A program made the position numbers and the translations under genes. Shown piece after piece: positions 7,689-20,024 of a DNA stretch of 38,112 nucleotides. Each line of letters begins with the position of its first letter. Positions within the stretch are counted from its first letter, which is position 1. Below the pieces are notes generated by a model. It was not told the origin of the DNA and ran no database searches. It was given only the letters and a program-made list of their open reading frames with translations. Source of the DNA: Achromobacter dolens (GTDB lineage: Bacteria > Pseudomonadota > Gammaproteobacteria > Burkholderiales > Burkholderiaceae_B); NCBI RefSeq assembly GCF_902859745.1, contig NZ_CADIJW010000052.1:1-38112 (forward strand), read 5' to 3'.

Positions 7689-8726
7689 ATGCCGCAATCG
7701 TCCTCCCTCAACCGCCGCATCGTCCTGGCCTCGCGGCCAAGCGGCGAACCCGCCGACAGCGATTTCCGCCTGGAAACCGGCGCGGTCCCCGAACCCGGGC
7801 CGGGCCAACTGCTGCTGCGCACGGTCTATCTTTCCCTCGATCCCTACATGCGCGGCCGCATGAGCGACGCGCCTTCGTACGCCGAGCCGGTGCAGGTCGG
7901 CCAGCCCATGGTGGGCGGCACCGTGGCCCGGGTGGTGGCCTCGCGCCACGCCGACTATCCGGTGGGCGAGTGGGTGCTGTCCCAGTCCGGCTGGCAGGAC
8001 TACGCCGTCTCCGACGGCAGCGGCCTGCTCAAGCTGGGTTCGGCGCCCGAGCGTCCGTCGTATTCGCTGGGCGTGCTGGGCATGCCGGGCTTCACCGGCT
8101 ACATGGGCCTGCTGGACATCGGCCAGCCCAAGGCCGGCGAAACCGTGGTGGTGGCCGCCGCCAGCGGCGCGGTCGGCGCGGTGGTGGGCCAGTTGGCCAA
8201 GATCCACGGCTGCAAGGCGGTGGGCATCGCCGGGGGCCCCGACAAGTGCCGCTACGTGGTCGAGGAACTGGGCTTTGACGCCTGCATCGACCACCGCGAT
8301 CCGGCCATGGCCAACCTGCTGGCCAAGGCGGTGCCGCAGGGCATCGACGTGTATTTCGAGAACGTCGGCGGCGCGGTGTTCGACGCCGTGCTGCCGCTGC
8401 TCAATCCGCGCGCGCGGGTGCCGGTATGCGGCCTGATCTCGGCCTACAACGCCACCAGCCTGCCCGACGGCCCCGACCGCCTGCCGCTGCTGATGCGCAC
8501 CATCCTGACCAAGCGCATCAAGATGCAGGGCTTCATCATCTTCAACGAATACGCGCCGCGTTTCGGCGAGTTCCGCGCGGCCATGCAGGAGCTGCTGCGC
8601 GACGGCCGCATCAAGTACCGCGAAGACGTGGTCGATGGCCTGGAGAACGCGCCGCGCGGGCTGATGGGCCTGCTCAAGGGCGAGAACGCCGGCAAGCGCA
8701 TCGTGCGCGTCGGGCCGGATGAATAG
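7689..8726 (+). CDS. NADP-dependent zinc-free alcohol dehydrogenase-like reductase (CurA/LTB4DH type)
   Basis: The 345-residue cytoplasmic enzyme belongs to the medium-chain reductases without zinc. It would reduce the C=C bond of alpha,beta-unsaturated carbonyls with NADPH. Family marks are VYLSLDPYMRGRM near residues 47-59, VLGMPGFTGYMGLLDIG, the nucleotide-binding glycine run AAASGAVGAVVGQLAK (about 157-172), YFENVGGAVFDAVLPLL and MQGFIIFNEY. These are the signatures of the CurA, YncB and leukotriene B4 12-hydroxydehydrogenase group. It is followed after 23 bases by a DJ-1-like gene, so both may deal with reactive carbonyls. The true substrate is unknown. Confidence 0.93.
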   Translation: MPQSSSLNRRIVLASRPSGEPADSDFRLETGAVPEPGPGQLLLRTVYLSLDPYMRGRMSDAPSYAEPVQVGQPMVGGTVARVVASRHADYPVGEWVLSQSGWQDYAVSDGSGLLKLGSAPERPSYSLGVLGMPGFTGYMGLLDIGQPKAGETVVVAAASGAVGAVVGQLAKIHGCKAVGIAGGPDKCRYVVEELGFDACIDHRDPAMANLLAKAVPQGIDVYFENVGGAVFDAVLPLLNPRARVPVCGLISAYNATSLPDGPDRLPLLMRTILTKRIKMQGFIIFNEYAPRFGEFRAAMQELLRDGRIKYREDVVDGLENAPRGLMGLLKGENAGKRIVRVGPDE

Positions 8727-8749
8727 GAACGCAACATGAGGAGCGCAAC

Positions 8750-9430
8750 ATGAATATCCTGATCGTGCTGACTTCCCACGACACGCTGGGCGACACCGGC
8801 CGCAAGACCGGCTTCTGGCTGGAGGAGTTCGCCGCGCCGTACTACGCCTTCCTGGACGCGGGCGCCACGCTGACGCTGGCCTCGTCGCAGGGCGGGCAGC
8901 CGCCGCTCGATCCCAAGAGTGACGATCCCGACGCCCAGACCGATGACACGCGCCGCTTCCGCCAGGATGCCGAGGCGCAGCGGCGCCTGGCCAGCACACG
9001 CCGGCTGGCCGAGGTGCAGGCCGCCGATTACGACGCGGTGTTCTATCCCGGCGGCCACGGCCCGCTATGGGACCTGGCCGAAGACCCCAAGTCGGTGGCG
9101 TTGATCGAGACCATGCTGGCGGCGGGCAAGCCCGTGGCGGCGGTCTGCCACGCGCCGGGCGTGCTGCGCCACGCCAAGACCGCCGACGGCAAGCCGCTGG
9201 TGCAGGGCCGCCAGGTGACCGGCTTTTCCAACACGGAAGAGGCGGCGGTGCAGTTGACCGCCGTCGTGCCCTTCCTGGTGGAAGACGAGCTGGCGCTGTT
9301 GGGCGGCCTCTACAGCAAGGGCGCCGACTGGCAACCGCACATCGTCTCCGATGGCCTCTTGATCACCGGGCAGAATCCGGCATCGTCGGTCGGCGTGGCG
9401 CAGGCGCTGCTAGAACGCCTGCGGGCCTGA
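8750..9430 (+). CDS. DJ-1/PfpI superfamily protein (Hsp31-like class I glutamine amidotransferase fold)
   Basis: The 226-residue protein has the DJ-1 fold with nucleophile elbow AVCHAPG, Cys133 followed by His134, an early acidic residue in FWLEEF (Glu25/26) and the GGHGPLWDL motif (about 101-109). DTGRKTGFWLEEFAAPYY is typical of the Hsp31/YDR533C subgroup, whose members are described as glyoxalases or chaperones. It is 23 bases downstream of the CurA-like gene. GAGGAG (8738-8743) is its ribosome site. A possible carbonyl or methylglyoxal detoxification role is inference from family and neighbour. Confidence 0.9.
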   Translation: MNILIVLTSHDTLGDTGRKTGFWLEEFAAPYYAFLDAGATLTLASSQGGQPPLDPKSDDPDAQTDDTRRFRQDAEAQRRLASTRRLAEVQAADYDAVFYPGGHGPLWDLAEDPKSVALIETMLAAGKPVAAVCHAPGVLRHAKTADGKPLVQGRQVTGFSNTEEAAVQLTAVVPFLVEDELALLGGLYSKGADWQPHIVSDGLLITGQNPASSVGVAQALLERLRA

Positions 9431-9500
9431 ACGCAAGGCGGGGCATGGTTACGGGCGTTCACGTCCCGGGGCGCGGCGTGTTGTCGGAACGGTACGTGCT

Positions 9501-9528
9501 TGTGTCAGAATTGATACTTTCTGACACA
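9501..9528. promoter_or_regulatory. Perfect 10-bp inverted repeat upstream of the HD-GYP gene
   Basis: TGTGTCAGAA (9501-9510), eight bases, then TTCTGACACA (9519-9528) form an uninterrupted dyad ending 39 bases before the HD-GYP start. No T-tract follows on either strand, so an operator is more likely than an intrinsic terminator. It could also end transcripts of the DJ-1 gene. Confidence 0.6.
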
Positions 9529-9566
9529 GGCGCGCGGTTCCGTTGCAATCGCGCGCGCCAAGACCG

Positions 9567-10181
9567 ATGCCTCCAGATGTCCCCCCAAGCGCGCCTGCCG
9601 CGCAGGCCGCAGGATCCTGTGAAGCGGCGCTGTTCGCCGCGATGCAGGCCCGCGACGCCGCCACCGGCCGCCATTGCCACCGCGTCGTCGCGCTGAGCGT
9701 GGCGCTGGCGCGGGCCTGCGGCCTGAACGAAGATGACCAACACGCCGTGGCCGTGGCCGCCCGCCTGCATGACGTGGGCAAGATCGGCACCCCCGATCGC
9801 GTGCTGTTCTCGCCCAAGCGCCTCGAAAAAGAGGATTGGGAGATCATGAAGTCGCACGCTGCCGTGGGTGCGGACATCATCCTGCACAGCAACATGCCCC
9901 AGCGCGAGCGCATCGCGCTGGCGGTGCGCCATCATCACGAGCATTTCGACGGCTCGGGCTATCCCGACGGACTCGCGGGGCACGACATCCCGCTGCACGC
10001 GCGCATCATTTCGCTGGCCGATTCCTACGATGCGCTGGGCGACGCGCGGCCCTATCATCCGGCGCGCACGCACGCCGAGATCATGCGCATCCTCAACCGC
10101 GAGGCCGGGGCCAAGTGCGATCCGGACCTGCTGCGCGTGTTCGAGACCATGATCCAGTCCAGTCCGCTGCGCGTGCCCTAG
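9567..10181 (+). CDS. Stand-alone HD-GYP domain protein, predicted cyclic-di-GMP phosphodiesterase
   Basis: The 204-residue protein is almost entirely an HD-GYP domain, which hydrolyses cyclic di-GMP. Present are the HD pair His68-Asp69 in RLHDVGKIGTPD, the HHExxDGxGYP motif (His123, His124, Glu125, Asp128, Gly131-Tyr132-Pro133) and LADSYDAL (150-157). Early His36 and His38 in TGRHCHRV also fit. No receiver or sensor domain is attached: only about 20 Pro/Ala-rich residues precede it. The ATG at 9567 is preferred; a TTG at 9543 would extend it by 8 residues. No clear ribosome site is seen. All key residues being present suggests an active enzyme. Confidence 0.9.
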   Translation: MPPDVPPSAPAAQAAGSCEAALFAAMQARDAATGRHCHRVVALSVALARACGLNEDDQHAVAVAARLHDVGKIGTPDRVLFSPKRLEKEDWEIMKSHAAVGADIILHSNMPQRERIALAVRHHHEHFDGSGYPDGLAGHDIPLHARIISLADSYDALGDARPYHPARTHAEIMRILNREAGAKCDPDLLRVFETMIQSSPLRVP

Positions 10182-10230
10182 GGCCTGTTTTCCCTGCAAG
10201 GCGCCTTGCACAGGCTCCGGCGCCATGCGA

Positions 10231-10259
10231 CAACGCCGCGCCATGCCGGCGCGGCGTTG
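10231..10259. terminator. Strong hairpin between convergent genes, likely bidirectional terminator
   Basis: CAACGCCGCGCC (10231-10242), a five-base loop and GGCGCGGCGTTG (10248-10259) form a perfect 12-bp stem between the ends of the HD-GYP gene and glpD. No T-tract follows, so it may stop transcription only partly or protect the 3' ends of the messages. Confidence 0.55.
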
Positions 10260-10281
10260 CGGGTGCGGCGTTGCGGGTGCG
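10254..10281. repeat. Tandem direct repeat, 14 bp x 2
   Basis: GCGTTGCGGGTGCG occurs twice in a row (10254-10267 and 10268-10281), overlapping the right arm of the hairpin. A further dyad follows: GCGCGCCC (10292-10299), one base, GGGCGCGC (10301-10308). Three copies of a CRGCGCGTC motif come next, between 10314 and 10350. No gene is supported in 10182-10350. Confidence 0.5.
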
Positions 10282-10350
10282 GACAATCACGGCGCGCCCC
10301 GGGCGCGCGGCTTCAGCGCGTCGATTGTCGGCGCGTCACTTTTCAGCGCG

Positions 10351-11949
10351 TCATTTCAGGCGGTAGTGCGCGGCGACGCCGGCCAGTTCCTGCAGCGTGC
10401 GCTGCTGCCAGGCGGCGTCGTGGCCCAGTTCCTCGGCCAGGATGCGGGCCACTTCGGGCGCGGCCAGCATGGCGGCCTCTGCGTCCAGGAACAGCGCGCG
10501 GTTGCGGCGCGCCAGCACGTCCTCGGCGCTGCGCGCCAGTTCGAAGCGCGCGGCGAAGCGCACGTGGGCTTCGGACAGGCCGCTGCTCTTGACCAGCATG
10601 CGCTCGGCGCCGGGCAGGGCCTTGAGCGTGGCCAGGTCGCTGCCGTAGTAGCTGTCCGGCGTGCCGGCGTGTTCCTGCGACGGCGCCAGGCCGTTGGCGC
10701 CATGCAGCGCCAGCGACTCGGTGCGGCAACTGGCCTGCGTCAGCAACTGGTGCTGGATGGCGGTGTCGACCACGTCCTGCGCCATGCGGCGGTAGGTGGT
10801 CCACTTGCCGCCCGTGACCGTCACCAGCCCGGCCTGCGACACCAGGATGGTGTGCTCGCGCGACAGCGATTTGGTGGCGGCGTCGCCGGTGGCCTTGACC
10901 AGCGGCCGCAGGCCGGCCCAGACACTGGTGACGTCGTCGCGGGTCGGCTTGCGGCTGAGATAGCGCGCGGCGGTGCTCAGGATGAAATCGACGTCCTGGG
11001 CGCCGGCTTCCGGATCCAGCGGCAGGTCGTTGCGCGGCGAGTCGGTGGTGCCGACGATGGTGTGGCCGTTCCACGGCACCACGAACAGCACGCGGCCGTC
11101 GTCGGTCTTGGGGATCAGGATGGCGCGCTTGCCGGGCAGGAAATCGTGCGGCAGCGTCAGGTGCACGCCCTGGCTGGGCGCCACCATGGTCGGCGCGTTC
11201 TTGTCTTCCATGCGGCGCACGCTGTCGACCCAGACGCCGGTGGCGTTGATGACGCAGCGCGCCCGCAGCGTGAAGCTGGCGCCGCCCAGCGCGTCCTGCG
11301 CCGTGACGCCGTCGACCTTGCCGCCGGTGGTGGTCAGGCCGGTGGCGCGCACGTAGTTGACCGCGGTGCCGCCCAGGTCGAACAGCGTGCGCATCAGGCT
11401 CAGCGCCAGGCGCGCGTCGTCGAACTGGCCGTCGTAGTACAGCACGCCGCCCTTCAGGCCGCGGCCGTTGACGTTCTCGGCCAGCGTCGGCGCGTTGGCC
11501 AGCGTGTCGCGGCGCGACAGCCAGCGGCTGGGCGACAGGTTGAGCTTGCCGGCCAGCATGTCGTACATCTTCAGGCCGATGCCGTAGAAGGGCTGGTCCA
11601 GCAGGTTGTAGGCCGGCACCACGAAGCCCAGGGGCCACACCAGGTGCGGCGCGTTGCGGTTGAGCAGGCCGCGTTCGTGCAGCGCTTCGCGCACCAGGCT
11701 GATGTTGCCCTGCGCCAGGTAGCGCACGCCGCCGTGCACCAGCTTGGTGGCCTTGCTGGAGGTGCCCTTGGCGAAGTCGGCGGCCTCGATCAGCAGGGTG
11801 CGGTAGCCGCGGCTGGCGGCGTCGACGGCGGTGCCCAGGCCGGTGGCGCCGCCGCCGATGACGATCACGTCCCAGGCGGGCGTGTTGTCCAGTTGCGCCA
11901 GCAGGCGGTTGCGGTCGGGCGGGGTGACGGTGGCGAGCGGTTGGTTCAT
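10351..11949 (-). CDS. glpD: Aerobic glycerol-3-phosphate dehydrogenase GlpD
   Basis: The 532-residue membrane-associated flavoenzyme oxidises sn-glycerol 3-phosphate to dihydroxyacetone phosphate and passes electrons to quinone. The N-terminal FAD site VIGGGATGLGTAVDAASRG (about 30-48), the GTSSKATKLVHGGVRYL motif, LNRNAPHLVWPLGFVVP and GLVTVTGGKWTTYRRMAQD near the C-terminus are classic GlpD features. Length fits the family. It is downstream of glpR on the same strand, with 103 bases between, and it neighbours a glycerol import operon. A glycerol kinase gene, needed to link uptake to this enzyme, is not in the window. Confidence 0.97.
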   Translation of the reverse strand: MNQPLATVTPPDRNRLLAQLDNTPAWDVIVIGGGATGLGTAVDAASRGYRTLLIEAADFAKGTSSKATKLVHGGVRYLAQGNISLVREALHERGLLNRNAPHLVWPLGFVVPAYNLLDQPFYGIGLKMYDMLAGKLNLSPSRWLSRRDTLANAPTLAENVNGRGLKGGVLYYDGQFDDARLALSLMRTLFDLGGTAVNYVRATGLTTTGGKVDGVTAQDALGGASFTLRARCVINATGVWVDSVRRMEDKNAPTMVAPSQGVHLTLPHDFLPGKRAILIPKTDDGRVLFVVPWNGHTIVGTTDSPRNDLPLDPEAGAQDVDFILSTAARYLSRKPTRDDVTSVWAGLRPLVKATGDAATKSLSREHTILVSQAGLVTVTGGKWTTYRRMAQDVVDTAIQHQLLTQASCRTESLALHGANGLAPSQEHAGTPDSYYGSDLATLKALPGAERMLVKSSGLSEAHVRFAARFELARSAEDVLARRNRALFLDAEAAMLAAPEVARILAEELGHDAAWQQRTLQELAGVAAHYRLK

Positions 11950-11988
11950 ATGCGTGGGGCGGCGGGGCCGCTAGGGTTCGGTGCGGTG

Positions 11989-12003
11989 TTCGTTTCTTTT
12001 CGT
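11989..12003 (+). promoter_or_regulatory. Candidate GlpR operator upstream of glpD
   Basis: TTCGTTTCTTTTCGT stands out in GC-rich DNA 40 bases upstream of glpD. It contains TTCGT twice, 10 bases apart, and resembles sequences near glpR and glpS. DeoR-family regulators commonly bind such direct repeats. The assignment is inferred from the recurrence. Confidence 0.45.
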
Positions 12004-12052
12004 GCCGGCCGGGCGGGGCGCAAGCGCCTTGCTCCGGTCCGGGTCAAGCCGG

Positions 12053-12844
12053 TCAGGCGGATACCTTGGCCGCGTTCGGCGCGGCGGCCACTTCGCAGCG
12101 CACGCCGGCGTCCAGCAGCACTTGCGCCAGCGGTTCCTGCGGATGCGCGTCGGTGAAGAAGCGGTCGATCTGCGAGATGTGCGCCAGCTCCACCATGGCC
12201 TGGCGCTTGAATTTGCTGCTGTCGGCGGCCAGCCACACTTCGCGCGACTGTTCGATGATGGTGCGGGCCACGCGCACTTCGCGGAAGTCGTAGTCGCGCA
12301 GCGTGCCGTCGGCCTCGATGCCGGAAATGCCGATCAGGCCGATGTCGACCCGGAACTGGCGGATGAAGTCCATGGTGGCCTCGCCGACGATGCCGCGGTC
12401 GCGCGAACGCACCACGCCGCCGGCGACGATGACTTCGCAATCCGGGTTGTCGGAAAGGATGTCGGCCACATGCAGGTTGTTGGTGATGACGCGCAGGCCG
12501 CGATGGCGCAGCAGGGCGCGGGCGATGGCTTCGGTGGTGGTGCCGATGTTCAGGATCAGCGAGCAGCCGTCGGGCACGGCGCGGGCCACGGCCTCGGCGA
12601 TGCGTTGCTTGCCGGCCGCGTGCAGCCCCTGGCGCTTGCGATAGGCGATGTTCTCGATAGTCGACGCTTCGATGCGCACGCCGCCATGGAAGCGCGACAG
12701 CAGGCCGGCCTCGGACAGGATGTTGACGTCGCGCCGCACGGTCTGCAGCGTGACGTCGAAGCGTTTGGCCAGCTCTTCGATCGTGGCCGAGCCCTGGGCC
12801 CGCACCATTTCGATCAAGGCGCTCTGTCTGGGATTGAGTGTCAT
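12053..12844 (-). CDS. glpR: Glycerol-3-phosphate regulon repressor GlpR (DeoR family)
   Basis: The 263-residue protein has a DeoR-type helix-turn-helix at the N-terminus (about 5-60: ATIEELAKRFDVTLQTVRRD and LLSRFHGGVR). The DeoR sensor domain follows, with LNIGTTTEAIARAL, NNLHVADIL, VAGGVVRSRDRGIVG and VWLAADSSKFKR. In this family glycerol 3-phosphate or a related sugar phosphate relieves repression. The position between glpD and the glpS operon, divergent from the latter, supports control of both. Confidence 0.95.
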   Translation of the reverse strand: MTLNPRQSALIEMVRAQGSATIEELAKRFDVTLQTVRRDVNILSEAGLLSRFHGGVRIEASTIENIAYRKRQGLHAAGKQRIAEAVARAVPDGCSLILNIGTTTEAIARALLRHRGLRVITNNLHVADILSDNPDCEVIVAGGVVRSRDRGIVGEATMDFIRQFRVDIGLIGISGIEADGTLRDYDFREVRVARTIIEQSREVWLAADSSKFKRQAMVELAHISQIDRFFTDAHPQEPLAQVLLDAGVRCEVAAAPNAAKVSA

Positions 12845-13074
12845 GTTGGCGTATTGAGTGTCACAGTCGCATCATAAAACAACAAAAGCGAAAAATAATG
12901 ACGCGCTGCAAGATTGTATTTTTTTCGCTTCTTGAGTAAAACGCACAAAAAACGAAAGCGATCTGAAAGAAAAACCCGACCCGGCGCGTTCTTGCGCGCC
13001 TGCAGGGCCGCTGTACCCGATGTACCGAAGTCCGGTTGATAAACCGGGGACGTATTAAAGGCAGAGGAGACCAG
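12845..13074. promoter_or_regulatory. AT-rich divergent control region between glpR and glpS
   Basis: About 120 bases (12860-12975) are markedly AT-rich. Related elements are TTTTTCGCTTTTGTT on the minus strand (12881-12895), TTTTTCGCTTCTTGA on the plus strand (12921-12935) and CTTTCGTTTTTTGTG on the minus strand (12944-12958). The first two also make an inverted repeat, AAGCGAAAAA (12886-12895) with TTTTTCGCTT (12921-12930). These are candidate GlpR sites covering the divergent promoters. GAGGAGA (13064-13070) is the ribosome site of glpS. Confidence 0.6.
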
Positions 13075-16127
<3,053 letters not shown>

Positions 16128-16135
<8 letters not shown>

Positions 16136-16940
16136 GCAATCGACCTGGTGGCGCGGCGCCTTCCTGGCGCTGTACCTGGTGTTCGCCATCCTGCCGCTGT
16201 ACTGGATGCTGAACATGTCGTTCAAGACCAATACCGAGATCGTCAGCACCCTGACGCTGTGGCCGCGCGAGTTCACGCTGGAGCACTACCGCACCATCTT
16301 CACCGATCCGGCCTGGTATTCGGGCTACATCAACTCGCTGATCTACGTGGTCATCAACACGGTCATCTCGCTGGCGGTGGCGCTGCCGGCGGCCTACGCG
16401 TTCTCGCGCTACCGCTTCATCGGCGACAAGCACGTGTTCTTCTGGCTGCTGACCAACCGCATGACGCCGCCGGCGGTGTTCCTGCTGCCGTTCTTCCAGT
16501 TGTACAGCTCGTTCGGGCTGATGGACACGCACCTGGCGGTGGCGCTGGCGCACCTGGTGTTCAACGTGCCGCTGGCGGTGTGGATCCTGGAAGGCTTCAT
16601 GTCCGGCGTGCCGCGCGAGATCGACGAGACCGCCTACGTGGACGGCTATTCGTTCCCGCGCTTCTTCCTGACGATCTTCCTGCCGCTGATCAAGTCGGGC
16701 GTGGGCGTGGCGGCGTTCTTCTGCTTCATGTTCAGTTGGGTCGAGCTGCTGCTGGCGCGCACGCTGACCTCGGTCAACGCCAAGCCCATCGTCGCCACCA
16801 TGACGCGCACGGTCTCGGCCTCGGGCATGGACTGGGGCGTGCTGGCGGCGGCCGGGGTGTTGACCATCGTGCCCGGCGGCATCGTCATCTGGTTCGTGCG
16901 GCACTACATCGCGAAGGGCTTCGCGATGGGCCGGGTCTGA
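16128..16940 (+). CDS. glpQ: Glycerol ABC importer permease GlpQ
   Basis: The 270-residue MalG/UgpE-type inner-membrane permease begins with one helix (YLVFAILPLYWMLNMSFK). A coupling loop (EIDETAYVDGYSFPRFFLTI), several further helices and the C-terminal FVRHYIAKGFAMGRV typical of this group follow. It overlaps glpP by 8 bases. This GlpQ is a permease and is unrelated to the glycerophosphodiesterase GlpQ of E. coli. Confidence 0.93.
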
Positions 16941-16956
16941 GGGGGGAGGGCGCCAC

Positions 16957-17265
16957 ATGTTGAGCTGGATGGTATGGACCACCCCCGTCGCCGTGTTCTT
17001 CTCCTGCATCGTGCTGATGCTGGTCGGCATGACGATCTGGGAACTGAAATCGCCCACGGTCGAGCGCAAGGGCTTCCTGCCGCTGCGCACGACCCGGGGC
17101 GACCGCCTCTTCATCGGCCTGATGGCCGCGGCCTGGCTCAACCTGGCGTTCCTGGGGTTCGGGCAGAAGGCGGTGGAATGGTTTTCGCTGGATGAGCCGC
17201 CATCGGTGTGGATCAGCTTCGTGCTGTCCATGCTGCTGCTGGCCTTCATCATGAGGAAAGGCTGA
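16957..17265 (+). CDS. Small three-helix membrane protein of the glycerol transporter locus (DUF2160 type)
   Basis: The 102-residue protein has three predicted membrane helices (about 8-27, 45-63 and 77-100) with WELKSPTVERKGFLP and TTRGDRLFIGL between the first two. This matches the DUF2160 family, which I know as a constant small gene between glpQ and glpV in such loci. It starts 16 bases after glpQ with GGGGGAGG before it. Its function is not established; an accessory subunit of the permease is a reasonable guess. Confidence 0.82.
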   Translation: MLSWMVWTTPVAVFFSCIVLMLVGMTIWELKSPTVERKGFLPLRTTRGDRLFIGLMAAAWLNLAFLGFGQKAVEWFSLDEPPSVWISFVLSMLLLAFIMRKG

Positions 17266-17376
17266 CGGGGCGCAGACCCCGCGCGATATCAGCGGTTTGG
17301 AAGGACGATCGGCCAGTGTCTTCCCCGGCCAGAAGTCCGCAGCACCCCAGGGGAGGACTTATCGAGGAGACAGGTC
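17266..17376 (+). promoter_or_regulatory. Leader between the small membrane gene and glpV, with hairpins and RBS
   Basis: CGGGG-CGCAGA-CCCCG (17266-17281) directly follows the stop codon. A composite stem pairs AAGTCC (17333-17338) with GGACTT (17355-17360) and encloses CCCC-A-GGGG (17345-17353). The ribosome site GAGGAGA (17364-17370) comes 6 bases before glpV. These stems may separate expression or stability of the abundant binding protein from that of the membrane genes. Confidence 0.45.
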
Positions 17377-19107
<1,731 letters not shown>

Positions 19108-19136
19108 GGCTCCGGGCGTCTGCCTGGCGCGGTTCG

Positions 19137-19167
19137 AAGCGCCACGGGTCGCCCGTGGCGCTTTTTC
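19137..19167 (+). terminator. Rho-independent terminator after glpV
   Basis: AGCGCCACGGG (19138-19148), loop TCG and CCCGTGGCGCT (19152-19162) form a perfect 11-bp stem followed by TTTT and C. This is the clearest intrinsic terminator in the window. Confidence 0.9.
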
Positions 19168-19373
19168 ATTGCAGAAGCGTAATCCCCTCATCCGCGTTCT
19201 GTCCGCATCGCCTGGCCACCCGCTGCTGTTGGCCGAAGGCGTTCGGCCTGCCGGCCCTGTTGATGGGCAGCCCGGGCGCGGCATTCACCGGCGGGCCGCT
19301 GGCGGAATGGCTCTGGAAGGCCACGGCCCCGGCCGCCGCCCTCGATGGCTGCACGTGATCCGCGGCGGCGGCT
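19168..19373. other. Region without a supported gene
   Basis: About 200 bases lie between the glpV terminator and the end of the catB-like gene. A short rightward open frame (19155-19358) contains GPLAEWLWKAT, which faintly recalls the C-terminus of DUF418-type membrane proteins. It starts inside the terminator and has no ribosome site, so I do not call it a gene. It could be a decayed remnant. Confidence 0.25.
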
Positions 19374-20024
19374 TCATGCCGGCCGCGGCGCCGTTGTGAC
19401 GCCGTCGCGCCAATACCGGTGCAGGCCCTTGATATCGCCCGAGCACAGCAGGGGCATGGCGCCGGCCAGCCTGTCCTCGGGCCAGTCCCACCACTGCATT
19501 TCCAATAGCAAGGCGATATCGTCATCGGCAAAGCGCTTCCTGATCGGCTTGGCGGGATTGCCGCCGACGATCGTGTAGGGCTCCACGTCCCGGGTGACGA
19601 GGGCGCGGCTGCCGATCACGGCGCCGTGCCCGATCGTGATGCCGGGCATGATCATGGCTTCGGAACCGATCCAGACGTCGTTGCCGATGACGGTGTCGCC
19701 GGCCTTCTGGAACGCGTCGCGTGCTTGCGCGAACGCCGGCACTTCGCTCATGTAGAAGAACGGGAACGACGACGCCCAGTCGTACCGATGGCCCTGGTTG
19801 CCCGCCATGATGAAGGCGGCGCCCGAGCCGATGGAGCAGAAGCTGCCGATGATCAGTTGATCCACGTCGTCGCGGTCCGGCATGAGGTAGCGCGCGCAGT
19901 CGTCGAACGAATGGCCGTGGTAGTAGCCGGAATAGTAGCTGTAGCGGCCGACCTTGATGTTCCTGTTGGTGACGTCGTCGGAGAGCAGCTTGCCTTTGAA
20001 GGGGCTTTCGAAGTGATTGGTCAT
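19374..20024 (-). CDS. catB: CatB-type xenobiotic acetyltransferase (type B chloramphenicol acetyltransferase)
   Basis: The 216-residue left-handed beta-helix acetyltransferase would transfer acetyl from acetyl-CoA to chloramphenicol or a similar hydroxyl compound. Hallmarks are [10 protein letters not shown] at the start, [36 protein letters not shown], catalytic His79 in [15 protein letters not shown], and the hexapeptide repeats [20 protein letters not shown] and [20 protein letters not shown]. The C-terminal [16 protein letters not shown] also matches CatB. The ATG at 20024 is used; longer frames upstream have no counterpart. There is no integron or IS nearby, so it looks like a resident chromosomal gene. 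Confidence 0.93.
   Translation of the reverse strand: MTNHFESPFKGKLLSDDVTNRNIKVGRYSYYSGYYHGHSFDDCARYLMPDRDDVDQLIIGSFCSIGSGAAFIMAGNQGHRYDWASSFPFFYMSEVPAFAQARDAFQKAGDTVIGNDVWIGSEAMIMPGITIGHGAVIGSRALVTRDVEPYTIVGGNPAKPIRKRFADDDIALLLEMQWWDWPEDRLAGAMPLLCSGDIKGLHRYWRDGVTTAPRPA

Noticed and set aside
10292-10308. GC-rich dyad as a recombination or origin site
   Set aside because: Such short GC palindromes are expected in this base composition, and no integrase, dif-like or iteron pattern accompanies it.
10225-12156. 643-codon rightward frame opposite glpD
   Set aside because: glpD on the other strand is unambiguous and the product of this frame is repetitive Gly/Ala/Gln sequence.
19155-19358. 67-codon rightward frame with GPLAEWLWKAT
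   Set aside because: It starts inside the glpV terminator stem, has no ribosome site and no convincing homologue. At most it is a remnant.
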